Origin: an uncultured Eubacteriales bacterium
GTDB lineage: Bacteria > Bacillota > Clostridia > Oscillospirales > Oscillospiraceae
Assembly: GCA_959602365.1 (NCBI GenBank)
Contig: CAUGSS010000021.1
Coordinates: 1-47,492 of the forward strand
DNA length: 47,492 bases
Direction of reading: 5' to 3'
In this document: piece by piece, positions 39,401 through 47,067 of the stretch
How positions within the stretch are numbered: position 1 is the stretch's first letter
Layout of the letters: the number at the start of each line of letters is the position of its first letter
Program-made: the position numbers and the translations under genes
Notes under the pieces: generated by a model
The model's database searches: none
What the model was told of the DNA's origin: nothing
Seen by the model: the letters and a program-made list of their open reading frames with translations, nothing else

Positions 39401-39825
39401 TTGAACTCCTCCGCGCCCACCAGGGCGTGGATTTTGGACAGAGCAGAGCCGTCCTCCTGGGCGCCGTTCTCCGCGGGATGCCGCCTGCGCTCAAACTCCT
39501 CCCGGATGGAGGCCTCGGTGGCGGAGGAAACCGGAGCGCCTCCGGCGCCCCCCTCTGCACCTTCCGGGTCGTCCAGCTCCACCAGGATCCGGCAGCTCAT
39601 GCTGCCGGTCATGCCGGCCAGCTCGCCCCGCAGCTGCTCGGAGATGTCCTGGGCGGCGTCGCTCTTCAGGATAATCTCACAGCGGGTGTCCTGGACCGAG
39701 TTGACCTTGGTCTCATATTCATTGCTCAGCCGCTCAATCATCTTTCGGATGAGCAGCGAGGCGGAGATCTTTCCCTTCAGATCCAGATCGCCGCCGAAGT
39801 CAATCGAAATGCGGTAGTACTTCAT
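36469..39825 (-). CDS. Soluble multi-AAA protease: CbxX-type AAA fused to FtsH-type AAA-M41
   Basis: 1118 aa. N-terminal 130 residues are of unknown fold. Residues about 150-400 look like a degenerate AAA module: no Walker A, but a lid-like RFYGIKSVEKIVDQLVYEKL. A CbxX/SpoVK-type AAA follows (Walker A GNPGTGKTT about 437, Walker B SVLFIDEAYAL about 493), then an FtsH-type AAA (GPPGTGKTM about 727, CIVFIDEIDAIG about 782, arginine-finger segment RRPGRFDREV) and an M41 peptidase (HEIGHA about 942, third ligand Asp in GASNDIEKAT about 1017). All protease and both ATPase sites are intact. FtsH normally has two N-terminal membrane helices; none is visible here, so it is cytosolic. The start at 39825 follows GAGGAG. 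Monocistronic. Confidence 0.9.
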   Translation of the reverse strand: MKYYRISIDFGGDLDLKGKISASLLIRKMIERLSNEYETKVNSVQDTRCEIILKSDAAQDISEQLRGELAGMTGSMSCRILVELDDPEGAEGGAGGAPVSSATEASIREEFERRRHPAENGAQEDGSALSKIHALVGAEEFKALADELTQMAPALRALKGQSYLQRNSYLFTIDDGYGLTTALKLFAKLLREQKLISDSDAVEIRLPNLEDLDDISKLEANLRKELPKLEGCVVCLDLSQCMGNLDQTGYRGLLRTIYSASRSVLVFRIPFLEQKALENIQSILDDVFFLRTITFVPMDFEDLSKCAVLAAKEYGYTLDASAEPILAQLVALEKSDGRFYGIKSVEKIVDQLVYEKLRLTPPGAEVGGVITAADLKRLDSDSDMQDLSGEEKLKQLIGIEPVAEQINEIVALIEYAVKNTSSSARPSIHMRFVGNPGTGKTTVARILGQILKERGILRKGVFFEYEGVDLIAKYVGHTAPKVAQICRDAYGSVLFIDEAYALAVKENNGGSSSFNAEALNTLLSEMENHRDDMVVIMAGYKDNVDELMRSNPGLVQRMPYEIKFPNYTREQLSEIFFAQARKDFLFGEEFIDKVREYFRTLPNNIYLSPTFSNARFVRNLFERTWSKAVMRAKLEKAELTTLLPSDFEKAAEEMSSASNGAMVFGKHDSGATLFSEEDAKIRFADVCGEDEAKELLMEVVDFLKHPAKFHSIGARIPHGALLYGPPGTGKTMLAKAVAGESGVPFLSISGSDFVDRYVGTGAEKVRSLFQKARELAPCIVFIDEIDAIGTSRSGAASSDSTLIQLLTELDGFDDKCEIIVLAATNRPELLDPALRRPGRFDREVPVELPDLTGRMEILNHYLGKVKSEENIDVNEVARLAAGCSGAELRNIVNEAALLALRQGREKVSQADLEESIDITSVGYLKKNQIMSEQEKWITCYHEIGHALAGALQTHSAPVQKITVLPRTSGVLGFAQQLETTEPVMYSRTQLENRIVTVCAGRAAEEVHFHEIYTGASNDIEKATRLARSIVARYGMTEEFDMVCLERSQGGYLGGGSARQCSEDTARAMDEKVIEIVRTQHKKAFDLLKANEAKLDELARFLFEKETITGEEFMEILNR

Positions 39826-39878
39826 CTCGGGTCTCCTCATCAATTCGTCCCGTGGCGTCGGGACTGGTGTTAAGGACT

Positions 39879-39907
39879 ATCTTAATGTATTTTTCCGCTG
39901 AAATCAA
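39879..39907 (-). promoter_or_regulatory. Promoter of the FtsH-like gene
   Basis: On the minus strand TTGATT, 17 bp, TAAGAT. The leader holds a small hairpin, GTCCCG/CGGGAC (39847-39864). Confidence 0.55.
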
Positions 39908-39924
39908 CTGGAAAGCGCAGAAAA

Positions 39925-39957
39925 ACCGGGCGCCGCAGCGCGGCGCCCGGTTTTATC
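39925..39957 (-). terminator. Terminator of the 40-kb lipoprotein gene
   Basis: AAAACCGGGCGCCGC pairs with GCGGCGCCCGGTTTT around 3 nt, with T-runs on either strand. Confidence 0.88.
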
Positions 39958-40021
39958 GGGAGAAGATGCCTTAGCATTACACATCTTGGGGGAAAGGTGG
40001 CGGAGAGTTCGGGCAATGCGG

Positions 40022-41395
40022 TCAGCCGGCGATCAGCAGGTTGCCGAACACCTCAGAGGCGTTCAGTGTGGTCTCCCCGGACACCACAGTGTCATAGGCG
40101 GAAAAATAGGCCCAGCCGGAACTGCCGTCGGCACAGCGGATCTGTACCCAGTGGGTCCCGTCGGTCAGGGGAAAGGAGAGGGAAAAGCTGCTGGGCTGAA
40201 GGATGAGCTGCGCTGAGGATTGATCAGGCAGCGTATAGACGGTGAGGGGCCGCAGCAGCGTGATGTTCCGGTCTTCCTGCAGCTGAGGAGTACAGAATTC
40301 ATCTTCTGCCGCCGTCAGCTGTCCCTCTGACAGGGCGTAGGTCCGCAGGCCGGACCAGTTCTGCATGACATCCAGCCGGGTCAGGGCACTGACGGTTCCG
40401 TCACCGTGGAACGTGGTTGTATGGGCATCGGGCAGGCCGCTGATCTGGCCCAGATAGGAGAGCTGCCCGTCCGTATAGCGGAAATAATGGGTGATTGTAT
40501 TGCCGTTGCTGCCCTGGTCTGCGATGGCCAGCTCCAGATAGCTGTCATGGACGTCCAGATCTACAATATAATAGTATTCCGTATCCGGATTCTCCAGCCA
40601 GAAGCCGTAGTCTGCCGTGGGGTTTTCCTGGCCGGGGGAGAGAAACTCCACCCCATTGATGGTGAGGCTCTCCGGTTTGGCCCCGGTGAAGACGCCGTTG
40701 GCATCGGGCTGGTCCGGTGTGACACTGTAGTAGATGGACTCCGCTGTGCCGTCGCCGTCCAGATCGATCTGCCGTTCCGAATCCAAAGTGATGGCCAGCT
40801 GATAGTTGTTGCTGGAGGAGGGCAGGTAGTCCGTCTCCGTGGGGGTGATGGACAGGGCGCCGGCGCCGTCGGGCGCGGGATCACTGGTCATGGCATTGAG
40901 GGAGCAGACGCAGTAGACATACTGGCCCTCCCGCAGTGAGAGGTCGGTGGAGCCGTTCAGATCAGATGCCGCCGAATGGGTGGTCTGCTCCAGCTGCCTC
41001 CAGGAGTCCTCAAAGGGGGCATCCAGCACATAGATGGTCCAGGTGACGGTGTCCTGGTCATAGCCCACCTGGCTGCCCTGGAAGGAGTCGGCGGTTTGGG
41101 CGCAGAAGTGGTAGGTGCCGTCCTGCTCCGGGCGGAAACAAAAGGCGGCGTCATAGCAGTCCTGGCTCTGCACCACAGTGGCGTTGATGGCCGGATTGAG
41201 GTTTTCCAGTGCGGTGGAGGCGGAGTCGGATTGGGAGAAGGTCCCGGCGTACTCCTGGGCGGGGTCCTCCGCGCTGGGGCTGGCGGAAAAGAGCGCGGCA
41301 GAGGAGGCCCCGGGGGCTTGGGCGCTGTCCTGACCGCAGCCGGCGCAGAGGGAGAGCAAAAGCGCGCACAGCGTGACAATGAACATCCGATTCAT
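40022..41395 (-). CDS. Lipoprotein with a C-terminal SH3-like domain
   Basis: 457 aa. The lipobox LCAGC follows a short hydrophobic signal, then a Ser/Ala/Pro-rich linker (about 20-50). A first domain (about 55-190) has the look of a pre-peptidase or carbohydrate-binding sandwich. IDLDGDGTAESIYY (about 212) resembles a calcium-binding loop of VCBS/FG-GAP type. The end (about 385-440: LLRPLTVYTLPDQSSAQLIL, then WVQIRCADGSSGWAYF) resembles a bacterial SH3 domain that could bind the wall. No catalytic residues are recognisable. Monocistronic. Confidence 0.8.
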   Translation of the reverse strand: MNRMFIVTLCALLLSLCAGCGQDSAQAPGASSAALFSASPSAEDPAQEYAGTFSQSDSASTALENLNPAINATVVQSQDCYDAAFCFRPEQDGTYHFCAQTADSFQGSQVGYDQDTVTWTIYVLDAPFEDSWRQLEQTTHSAASDLNGSTDLSLREGQYVYCVCSLNAMTSDPAPDGAGALSITPTETDYLPSSSNNYQLAITLDSERQIDLDGDGTAESIYYSVTPDQPDANGVFTGAKPESLTINGVEFLSPGQENPTADYGFWLENPDTEYYYIVDLDVHDSYLELAIADQGSNGNTITHYFRYTDGQLSYLGQISGLPDAHTTTFHGDGTVSALTRLDVMQNWSGLRTYALSEGQLTAAEDEFCTPQLQEDRNITLLRPLTVYTLPDQSSAQLILQPSSFSLSFPLTDGTHWVQIRCADGSSGWAYFSAYDTVVSGETTLNASEVFGNLLIAG

Positions 41396-41459
41396 GGGTG
41401 AGATCCTTTCGTCTCCTGTATGGCACAGGAAAGGAATAAATAAAAAGCAATTATTTTAT

Positions 41460-41488
41460 ATTATAAGGAGCACTTCAGAGCAGAACAA
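41460..41488 (-). promoter_or_regulatory. Promoter of the lipoprotein gene
   Basis: On the minus strand TTGTTC, 17 bp, TATAAT. Confidence 0.65.
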
Positions 41489-41618
41489 GGCGAATCCGGT
41501 GAAAAAGGGTTACAAACAGTTTCAGATGACTTTTGGCGACGAGAAAAAGATAGCCGGCAGGTCAGTCGGAAATTGTATAATCTGTAATAATTAAGTCGGA
41601 AAAATACAATAAAAGATA

Positions 41619-41647
41619 TTGAAATTGACGAAGCTGAGGCGTATAAT
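41619..41647 (+). promoter_or_regulatory. Promoter of the beta-CASP RNase operon
   Basis: TTGAAA, 17 bp, TATAAT. The remaining AT-rich divergent gap (41396-41712) shows no gene. Confidence 0.75.
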
Positions 41648-41712
41648 GAACTTACTTACCAAAGATGCGGCATGAAGCCGCGGGCCAGCCGGAAGGCGGG
41701 AGGAGACAGGTC

Positions 41713-43317
41713 ATGAAACTGACGTTTATCGGGGCCGCCCATGAGGTGACCGGCAGCTGTACGGTATTGGAGGTCAATGGCAAGTATTTTCTGGTCGATT
41801 GCGGTATGGAACAGGGGTTCAACGTGTTTGAGAACGCGCCGCTGCCCGTCCCCGCCGCCCAGGTGGAGGCCGTCTTTTTGACCCATGCCCACATCGACCA
41901 CTCCGGTATGCTGCCCAAGCTCTACAAGGATGGCTTCCGGGGCAATATCTATGCCACGGATGCCACCTGCAACCTGTGCGATATCATGCTGCGGGATTCC
42001 GCCCATATTCAGATGTCTGAGGCGGAGTGGCGTTCCCGGAAGGCCCAGCGGGCCGGCAACCCGCCGGTGGAACCGGACTATGATTTGAATGACGCCCAAG
42101 GGGCCATCCGCCGGCTGCGCCGCTGCGAATATGGCAAGCGCTATCTGGTGGGAGAAGGGGTGGAGCTGCGCTTTACCGACGTGGGCCACCTGCTGGGCTC
42201 CGCCGCGGTGGAACTTTGGCTCACCGAGGGAGAGATTCAGAAGAAGATTGTCTTTTCCGGCGACGTGGGCAACCGCTTCAAGCCCATCCTGAAGGACCCG
42301 GAGACCGTGGACGGAGCGGACTATCTGGTGATTGAGTCCACCTATGGCAACCGGCTCCATGAGATCTCCGGGCAGCTGGACACGGTGGGGGAGCTGACCG
42401 CAGTCCTCCAGCGCACCTTTGACCGGGGGGGTAATGTGGTGATTCCCTCCTTTGCGGTGGGGCGGACCCAGGAGCTGCTCTATGTGCTGCGGGAAATCAA
42501 GGAGGAGGGGCTGGTCCGCGGCCACGACGGCTTCCCGGTGTATGTGGACTCTCCGCTGGCCAACGAGGCCACAGCGATCTTCCTCCAGTGCGACGCCGCC
42601 TATTTTGATGCGGAAGCCCGCGCCCTGCTGGATCAGGGCATCAATCCCATCTGGTTTGATGACATCCGCATCTCCGCCACCTCGGAGGACTCCAAGGCCA
42701 TCAATCTGGATCCAAAGCCCAAGGTCATTCTGTCCGCCAGCGGTATGTGCGAGGCGGGGCGCATCCGCCATCATCTGAAGCACAACCTGTGGCGCAAAGA
42801 GAGCACGATTTTGTTTGTGGGATATCAGGCCGAGGGATCTCTGGGGCGCAGCTTGTTGGACGGGGTCAAAAAGGTGAAGCTCTTTGGCGAGGAGATCGCC
42901 GTCAGCGCTGAGATCGCCTCCCTCCACGGCACCAGCGGCCACGCCGACCAGAAGGGGCTGCTGGACTGGGTGACCGCGATTCCGCAAAAGCCGGAACTGG
43001 TGTTTGTCAACCACGGCAGCGAGCAGTCCTGCGAAGACTTCAGGGATCTGCTGGTGCAGCACGGCTATCGGGCGGAGGCCCCTTACAGCGGCACCGAGTA
43101 TGACCTGGCTGCCGGGCGTATGACCGTCTACACCGAGGGACGGCGCATTGACCACACCCGCACCCGCAGCGGCGCCCGGGCGGTGGAGATTTACGACCGG
43201 CTGGTGGCGGCGGCCCGGGAGCTGCTCAAGCTGGCCCAGGCCAGCCAGGGACGGCCCAACAAGGATTTGGCAAAGATTGCGGATCAGATCCGCAATCTGA
43301 TTCAGAAATGGCAGTGA
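41713..43317 (+). CDS. Beta-CASP metallo-beta-lactamase-fold ribonuclease
   Basis: 534 aa, related to bacterial and archaeal CPSF-type RNases. Zinc motif HAHIDHSG (about residues 57-64), later GHLLGSAAVE and SGDVGNRFKPI; beta-CASP region with IPSFAVGRTQELLYVL and SASGMCEAGRIRHHL; C-terminal RMMBL with LHGTSGHADQKGLL and FVNHGSEQS. All metal ligands are visible, so it should be active on RNA. The start ATG at 41713 follows GGAGGAG; the longer reading to 41665 lacks a site. A cytidylate-kinase-like gene follows in the operon. Confidence 0.93.
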   Translation: MKLTFIGAAHEVTGSCTVLEVNGKYFLVDCGMEQGFNVFENAPLPVPAAQVEAVFLTHAHIDHSGMLPKLYKDGFRGNIYATDATCNLCDIMLRDSAHIQMSEAEWRSRKAQRAGNPPVEPDYDLNDAQGAIRRLRRCEYGKRYLVGEGVELRFTDVGHLLGSAAVELWLTEGEIQKKIVFSGDVGNRFKPILKDPETVDGADYLVIESTYGNRLHEISGQLDTVGELTAVLQRTFDRGGNVVIPSFAVGRTQELLYVLREIKEEGLVRGHDGFPVYVDSPLANEATAIFLQCDAAYFDAEARALLDQGINPIWFDDIRISATSEDSKAINLDPKPKVILSASGMCEAGRIRHHLKHNLWRKESTILFVGYQAEGSLGRSLLDGVKKVKLFGEEIAVSAEIASLHGTSGHADQKGLLDWVTAIPQKPELVFVNHGSEQSCEDFRDLLVQHGYRAEAPYSGTEYDLAAGRMTVYTEGRRIDHTRTRSGARAVEIYDRLVAAARELLKLAQASQGRPNKDLAKIADQIRNLIQKWQ

Positions 43318-43354
43318 CAACCGGAAAAGTGAACCAGGAAATGGGGGTATCAGC

Positions 43355-43981
43355 ATGAAAACGAAATGGGTCATTACCGTCGGACGCGAATTCTGCAGCG
43401 GCGGCGCCGAGACCGCCCGCAAAGTGGCTGAGCGGCTTGAAATTCCGTACTATGATAAGGCCATCATTGATGAGACGGTGGAGTCCACCCAGTTGGCCGC
43501 TGAGATTGTGGCCCACCATGATGAGCGTCCCATCACCTATTCCGATATTACAGGGTTTCAGTACGGCGGCCTTTGGTATCATGAGGATCCGTCCCTGACC
43601 CTTCCCGTGGGGATGCGGGTGGCGGATGCCCAGTTCGATGTCATCCGCAAAGCGGCCAATCGGAGCCCGTGCGTGATTGTGGGCCGCTGCGCCGACTATG
43701 TGCTGGAAGAGCGGAAGAACGTGCTCAATGTGTTCATCCGGGCCAGCATGGAGTATCGGGTCAAGCGGGCGATGGATCTGTATGGCCTGGTGGAGGGGGA
43801 TGCCCGGAAACTGATCCGGAAGACGGATAAAATCCGGGCCAACTATTACCGTTACTATGCCCAGCGCAACTGGGGCGATCCGGCCAACCATGAGCTGATC
43901 ATCGATGCGGGCAAACTGGGCACCGATGGGGCGGCCTGTGTGATCGCCGCCTATGCGGAACAGTTCACACCGCAGGGTTGA
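43355..43981 (+). CDS. Cytidylate kinase-like protein
   Basis: 208 aa. P-loop variant ITVGREFCSGGAETARKVAE near the N-terminus, then IPYYDKAIIDE and SPCVIVGRCADYVL, typical of the AAA_26/cytidylate-kinase-like family common in Clostridia. The P-loop lacks the usual GKS/T lysine (it reads CSGGAET), a family trait. It lies 37 nt after the RNase gene, in the same operon; its phosphate acceptor is unknown. Confidence 0.9.
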   Translation: MKTKWVITVGREFCSGGAETARKVAERLEIPYYDKAIIDETVESTQLAAEIVAHHDERPITYSDITGFQYGGLWYHEDPSLTLPVGMRVADAQFDVIRKAANRSPCVIVGRCADYVLEERKNVLNVFIRASMEYRVKRAMDLYGLVEGDARKLIRKTDKIRANYYRYYAQRNWGDPANHELIIDAGKLGTDGAACVIAAYAEQFTPQG

Positions 43982-43987
43982 GAAAGA

Positions 43988-44018
43988 ACAGCCCCGGCGC
44001 TTCAGGCGCCGGGGCTGT
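43988..44018 (+). terminator. Terminator of the RNase/kinase operon
   Basis: ACAGCCCCGGCGC pairs with GCGCCGGGGCTGT around TTCAG, then ATTTG. Confidence 0.85.
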
Positions 44019-44051
44019 ATTTGTCGGATGGGGCATCTGCCCGGCGGCAGG

Positions 44052-44546
44052 TCAGGCCCGGGCAAGCTGCCGCCGGAAGATGCGCCGGAACAGCAGCCGG
44101 GTGACCGGCCCGGCGGCGAACAGGTTCCACAGCAGGGCCATGGGGAAGTTTTTCAGTACGGTGGCCACCCAGTAAGCGGGCAGCTGCGCCCAGCTGCCGC
44201 CGCCCATCAGTACCGAGAACAGAATGGCCGCCACGGCGCTCATGGTGGGGCACATGATGAGCACGGTGCAGCATGAAGTAAAGAGGATGTGGACGAAGGG
44301 GCTGTCCTGAGGGCGGGTGATTTTCGCGGCCAGGGCGTGGCCAACCCGGTTGCCCCAGAGGTTGGAGAAGACAAAGACAAAGATCCACATGTAGGCGGCC
44401 TCCAGCAGAGCATCCCAGAAAACCCGGTTGGTCATTGCTGAAAATCCCCCCTCCTTCAATGCCGCATTGTACACCTCCATCCCATAGGCCATGGTGATGG
44501 ACATGAGGATCCCGAAGATGATCCCCTGAAGTTTGGTCTTCGGCAT
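44052..44546 (-). CDS. DUF2798 membrane protein
   Basis: 164 aa with four hydrophobic segments that form two DUF2798 units: IIFGILMSITMAYGMEVYNA (about 9-28) and HILFTSCCTVLIMCPTMSAV (about 86-105). The family is widespread and uncharacterised. It starts at ATG 44546 behind AAAGGAG. Its transcript first runs through a terminator-like hairpin, so expression may be attenuated. Confidence 0.85.
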   Translation of the reverse strand: MPKTKLQGIIFGILMSITMAYGMEVYNAALKEGGFSAMTNRVFWDALLEAAYMWIFVFVFSNLWGNRVGHALAAKITRPQDSPFVHILFTSCCTVLIMCPTMSAVAAILFSVLMGGGSWAQLPAYWVATVLKNFPMALLWNLFAAGPVTRLLFRRIFRRQLARA

Positions 44547-44572
44547 AGTATCACAACTCCTTTTCTAAGAAA

Positions 44573-44609
44573 AAAGCGTGTCACGGCGGGAACCGCCATG
44601 ACACGCTTT
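44573..44609 (-). terminator. Terminator-like hairpin in the DUF2798 leader
   Basis: AAAGCGTGTCA-c-GGCGG pairs with CCGCC-a-TGACACGCTTT. On the minus strand it is followed by TTTTTTC, then, 8 nt later, the ribosome site. It lies between the promoter at 44638-44666 and the gene, so it must be read through or opened for expression. Confidence 0.75.
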
Positions 44610-44637
44610 GCCGAACTATTTGCTACACGCAACACTC

Positions 44638-44666
44638 ATTATAGGACAGAAAGATGCAAAAGTCAA
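44638..44666 (-). promoter_or_regulatory. Promoter of the DUF2798 gene
   Basis: On the minus strand TTGACT, 17 bp, TATAAT. Confidence 0.8.
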
Positions 44667-44716
44667 AGCAAAATCCTACGTTTGCGCTGCAATGCCCCGG
44701 TTTGAGGGGGCAGGGG

Positions 44717-44745
44717 TTGTCAAAGAGCAGGGAATCTGCTACAAT
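44717..44745 (+). promoter_or_regulatory. Promoter of the MATE gene
   Basis: TTGTCA, 17 bp, TACAAT. Confidence 0.78.
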
Positions 44746-44774
44746 AGGGCCCGGTGAAAAGCCCCCTGGTTTTT

Positions 44775-44832
44775 GCCGTTCCCAAGGACACCAACGGCCG
44801 AAGCGCGCATCCGCGTGCTCCGGCCGTTTTTT
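44775..44832 (+). terminator. Leader with possible antiterminator/terminator switch before the MATE gene
   Basis: AACGGCCG (44793-44800) pairs with CGGCCGTT (44821-44828), followed by six T: a complete intrinsic terminator ahead of the MATE start. GCCGTT (44775-44780) can instead pair with AACGGC (44793-44798), the terminator's own 5' arm, so the two folds exclude each other. No known riboswitch family is recognised. Confidence 0.65.
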
Positions 44833-44857
44833 GCCCCTGGGGCACGAGAAAAGATGG

Positions 44858-46240
44858 ATGAAAAGAAGTGGTATTGTTTTGAAGCTGTCCCGTTATTTCG
44901 GCACCCCGGCCTTCTGCCGTTCCGCCCTGTTGATCACCCTGCCCATCCTGGCTCAAAATCTGCTGACCTCCTCCTTTTCCCTGATTGACACGCTGATGAT
45001 CTCATCTCTGGGTGCCATTGAGCTGACCGCCATGGGGCTGGCCGCCTCCTGGATTCAGCTGCTCAATGTGGCGCTGTTGGGAATCGCCAGCGCGGCGGGG
45101 GTGCTGGTGGCCCAGTTCTGGGGCGGCAGGAAATTGGGGCAGGTGCGCCGCAGCTATGGCGGCGGCCTGGGCTTCTGCCTGATGGCGGCCCTGCTGTTTC
45201 TGATGGTTACCGCGCTCTTTCCACAGATGGTCATGTCCCTGTATTCTGAGGATGCGGCGGTGATGGAGGCGGGGGCCGGCTATCTGCGGGTGGTGGCCTT
45301 TGGATTTCCCGCCCTGGGGCTGCAGCATACCGCAAACGCCGTCCTCCGCTCCACCGAGCGGGTGCGCACCCCCATGTACGGCACCATTGTCAGTGTGTTG
45401 ACCAATATCGTGCTCAACTATACCCTGATTTACGGCCACTTTGGCGCCCCCCGGCTGGGCATGACCGGCGCGGCCCTGGCCTCCTGCATTGCCAACTGGA
45501 CGGGGGTGGCGGTGACCTATACCCTGGGCTTTGCCCAGCACACGGTTCTGCGCACCCCCATCCGTCAGATGTTTGCCTTTGATCGTGTCTTCCTCAGGCA
45601 GTACATCACCGTGGCCTGGCCGATTATGGCAAATGAGCTGCTCTGGGGCGCCGGCACTGCCGTGCTCAATATGATTTATGGCCATATGGGCACGCTGGAA
45701 TATGCCGCGCTCACCATGTGCACCACGCTGGAGAATATCATCACCACGGTGTTTCTCTCCCTGGCCAACTCCGCCAACGTGCTGGTGGGCAAGGAGATCG
45801 GCCGGGGGGACCGGGAGCGGGCCTATCAAAACGCCCTGGCCATCACCTGCTGGACACCGGTGATTGCCGCCGTATTCGGGGGAGCCATGCTGGCGCTGCG
45901 GGGACCCATCACCGCCATCTTCCATCAGACGCCGGAAGTTACCGCCCTGGCCCGGCAGCTGATCCTGATTATGGCCCTGACGCTGCCCCTGCGGTTTTTG
46001 CAGTATATCCATATCTGCGGCATACTCCGGTCCGGAGCAGATGGAAAACGGGCGGCCCTCTATGACTTTGTGGGCGTCTGGTGTATCAGCGTCCCGGCGG
46101 CCTTTTTGGGGCTGTGGCTGAATGTCCCCCTGGTCTGGGTCTATCTGACGGTGGTGCTGCTGGACAGTTTGGTCAAGGATGTGCTGGTGCTCCGGCGGTT
46201 TTTCTCTAAAAAATGGATGATCCGCATCGGCGAGACATGA
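44858..46240 (+). CDS. MATE-family efflux transporter
   Basis: 460 aa with about 12 helices. The N-terminus ALLITLPILAQNLLTSSFSL, then IDTLMISSLGAIELTAMGLA, is typical of MATE proteins, which expel cationic drugs or metabolites with Na+ or H+. I take the ATG at 44858 as start although its ribosome site is weak (GAGAAAAG); the frame is open to 44654 but would then include the leader hairpin. A terminator-controlled leader precedes it. Confidence 0.9.
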   Translation: MKRSGIVLKLSRYFGTPAFCRSALLITLPILAQNLLTSSFSLIDTLMISSLGAIELTAMGLAASWIQLLNVALLGIASAAGVLVAQFWGGRKLGQVRRSYGGGLGFCLMAALLFLMVTALFPQMVMSLYSEDAAVMEAGAGYLRVVAFGFPALGLQHTANAVLRSTERVRTPMYGTIVSVLTNIVLNYTLIYGHFGAPRLGMTGAALASCIANWTGVAVTYTLGFAQHTVLRTPIRQMFAFDRVFLRQYITVAWPIMANELLWGAGTAVLNMIYGHMGTLEYAALTMCTTLENIITTVFLSLANSANVLVGKEIGRGDRERAYQNALAITCWTPVIAAVFGGAMLALRGPITAIFHQTPEVTALARQLILIMALTLPLRFLQYIHICGILRSGADGKRAALYDFVGVWCISVPAAFLGLWLNVPLVWVYLTVVLLDSLVKDVLVLRRFFSKKWMIRIGET

Positions 46241-46246
46241 CGGAAA

Positions 46247-46286
46247 GCGGCCGGAGCGCATGTCAGCGCGCTCCGGCCGCCTTTAT
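46247..46286. terminator. Terminator between the MATE and hpf genes
   Basis: GCGGCCGGAGCGC pairs with GCGCTCCGGCCGC around 8 nt, then CTTTATTT. Confidence 0.85.
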
Positions 46287-46295
46287 TTCTGGGCC

Positions 46296-46832
46296 TTACG
46301 TCCCGTCGTCCTCAATCAGGCCATAGCCCCCGTCGTTGCGGGCGTACACCACGGCGATGGAGTCGTGGTTGTCCGCATTGCGGAAGACAAAGAAGGTGTG
46401 CCCGGTCAGGTTCATCTGAAGCACGGCCTCCTCGGCGCTCATGGGTTTGAGGGTGAATTTCTTGGAACGGATGATGGTGATGTCGTCCATCTCCTCTTCC
46501 ACATCCTCCTGGGCCAGCAGGCTGATGAGCTCCTCATTGTGCAGACGCTTGGCCAGGCGGGTTTTGTACTTGCGGATCTGGCGTTCAATGGCTGCGATGG
46601 CAGCATCCACGGACGCGTTGGCGTCGCTGGTGGTGGACTCGCCCCGGTACAGTGTGCCGCCGGCATTGACGGCGACCTCCGCCTTCACCATGCCTTTCTT
46701 CTGGTTGGTAAAGGTGACGGTGGCCTCGGCATCCGAGCGGAAGAAGCGGTCCAGTTTGGAGACCTTCTTCTCCGCATAAAAATGCACACCGCGGGGCTGT
46801 TCTCCCTTGCGATCGACAAATTTCACGTTCAC
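46296..46832 (-). CDS. hpf: Ribosome hibernation promoting factor, long form
   Basis: 178 aa. The N-terminal ribosome-binding domain (about 1-100) is followed by a linker and the C-terminal dimerisation domain (about 120-175: SKKFTLKPMSAEEAVLQMNL, then GHTFFVFRN, AVVYARNDGGYGLIE), as in Firmicute long HPF, which joins 70S ribosomes into 100S dimers in stationary phase. GTG start at 46832, 9 nt after AAAGGAG. Confidence 0.95.
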   Translation of the reverse strand: MNVKFVDRKGEQPRGVHFYAEKKVSKLDRFFRSDAEATVTFTNQKKGMVKAEVAVNAGGTLYRGESTTSDANASVDAAIAAIERQIRKYKTRLAKRLHNEELISLLAQEDVEEEMDDITIIRSKKFTLKPMSAEEAVLQMNLTGHTFFVFRNADNHDSIAVVYARNDGGYGLIEDDGT

Positions 46833-46893
46833 GATGATGCGCTCCTTTCCCGGTTCAAAAACCGTCCGGCAGGAATCCCTGCCTCTTGTATTG

Positions 46894-46923
46894 ATTGTAT
46901 CACAATCAGCGGGAAGAGTGCAA
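46894..46923 (-). promoter_or_regulatory. Promoter of hpf
   Basis: On the minus strand TTGCAC, 18 bp, TACAAT. Confidence 0.6.
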
Positions 46924-46968
46924 CGAAATTGTGAACTATTTACAAATAAAAATAGAAAAGAGCGTGAA

Positions 46969-47011
46969 AACCCCAGGGCCCGGAGCGCAAGCGCTCCGGG
47001 CCCTGGGGTTT
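46969..47011 (-). terminator. Terminator of the biotin-enzyme gene
   Basis: A 20-bp perfect stem from AACCCCAGGG...GAGCGC to GCGCTC...CCCTGGGGTT with a 2-nt centre, then TTTTC on the minus strand. Confidence 0.88.
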
Positions 47012-47067
47012 GAGTTCAGGAGTCTATGGAAAAAAGAGAAAAGCAAAGGAAAGAGAGGATGCGAAGG

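Noticed and set aside
38239..39873. 544-aa plus-strand frame opposite the FtsH-like protease
   Set aside because: Shadow frame without a ribosome site; the minus strand has Walker motifs.
41373..41594. 73-aa plus-strand frame in the lipoprotein/RNase gap
   Set aside because: No ribosome site; it overlaps the lipoprotein start and promoter region.
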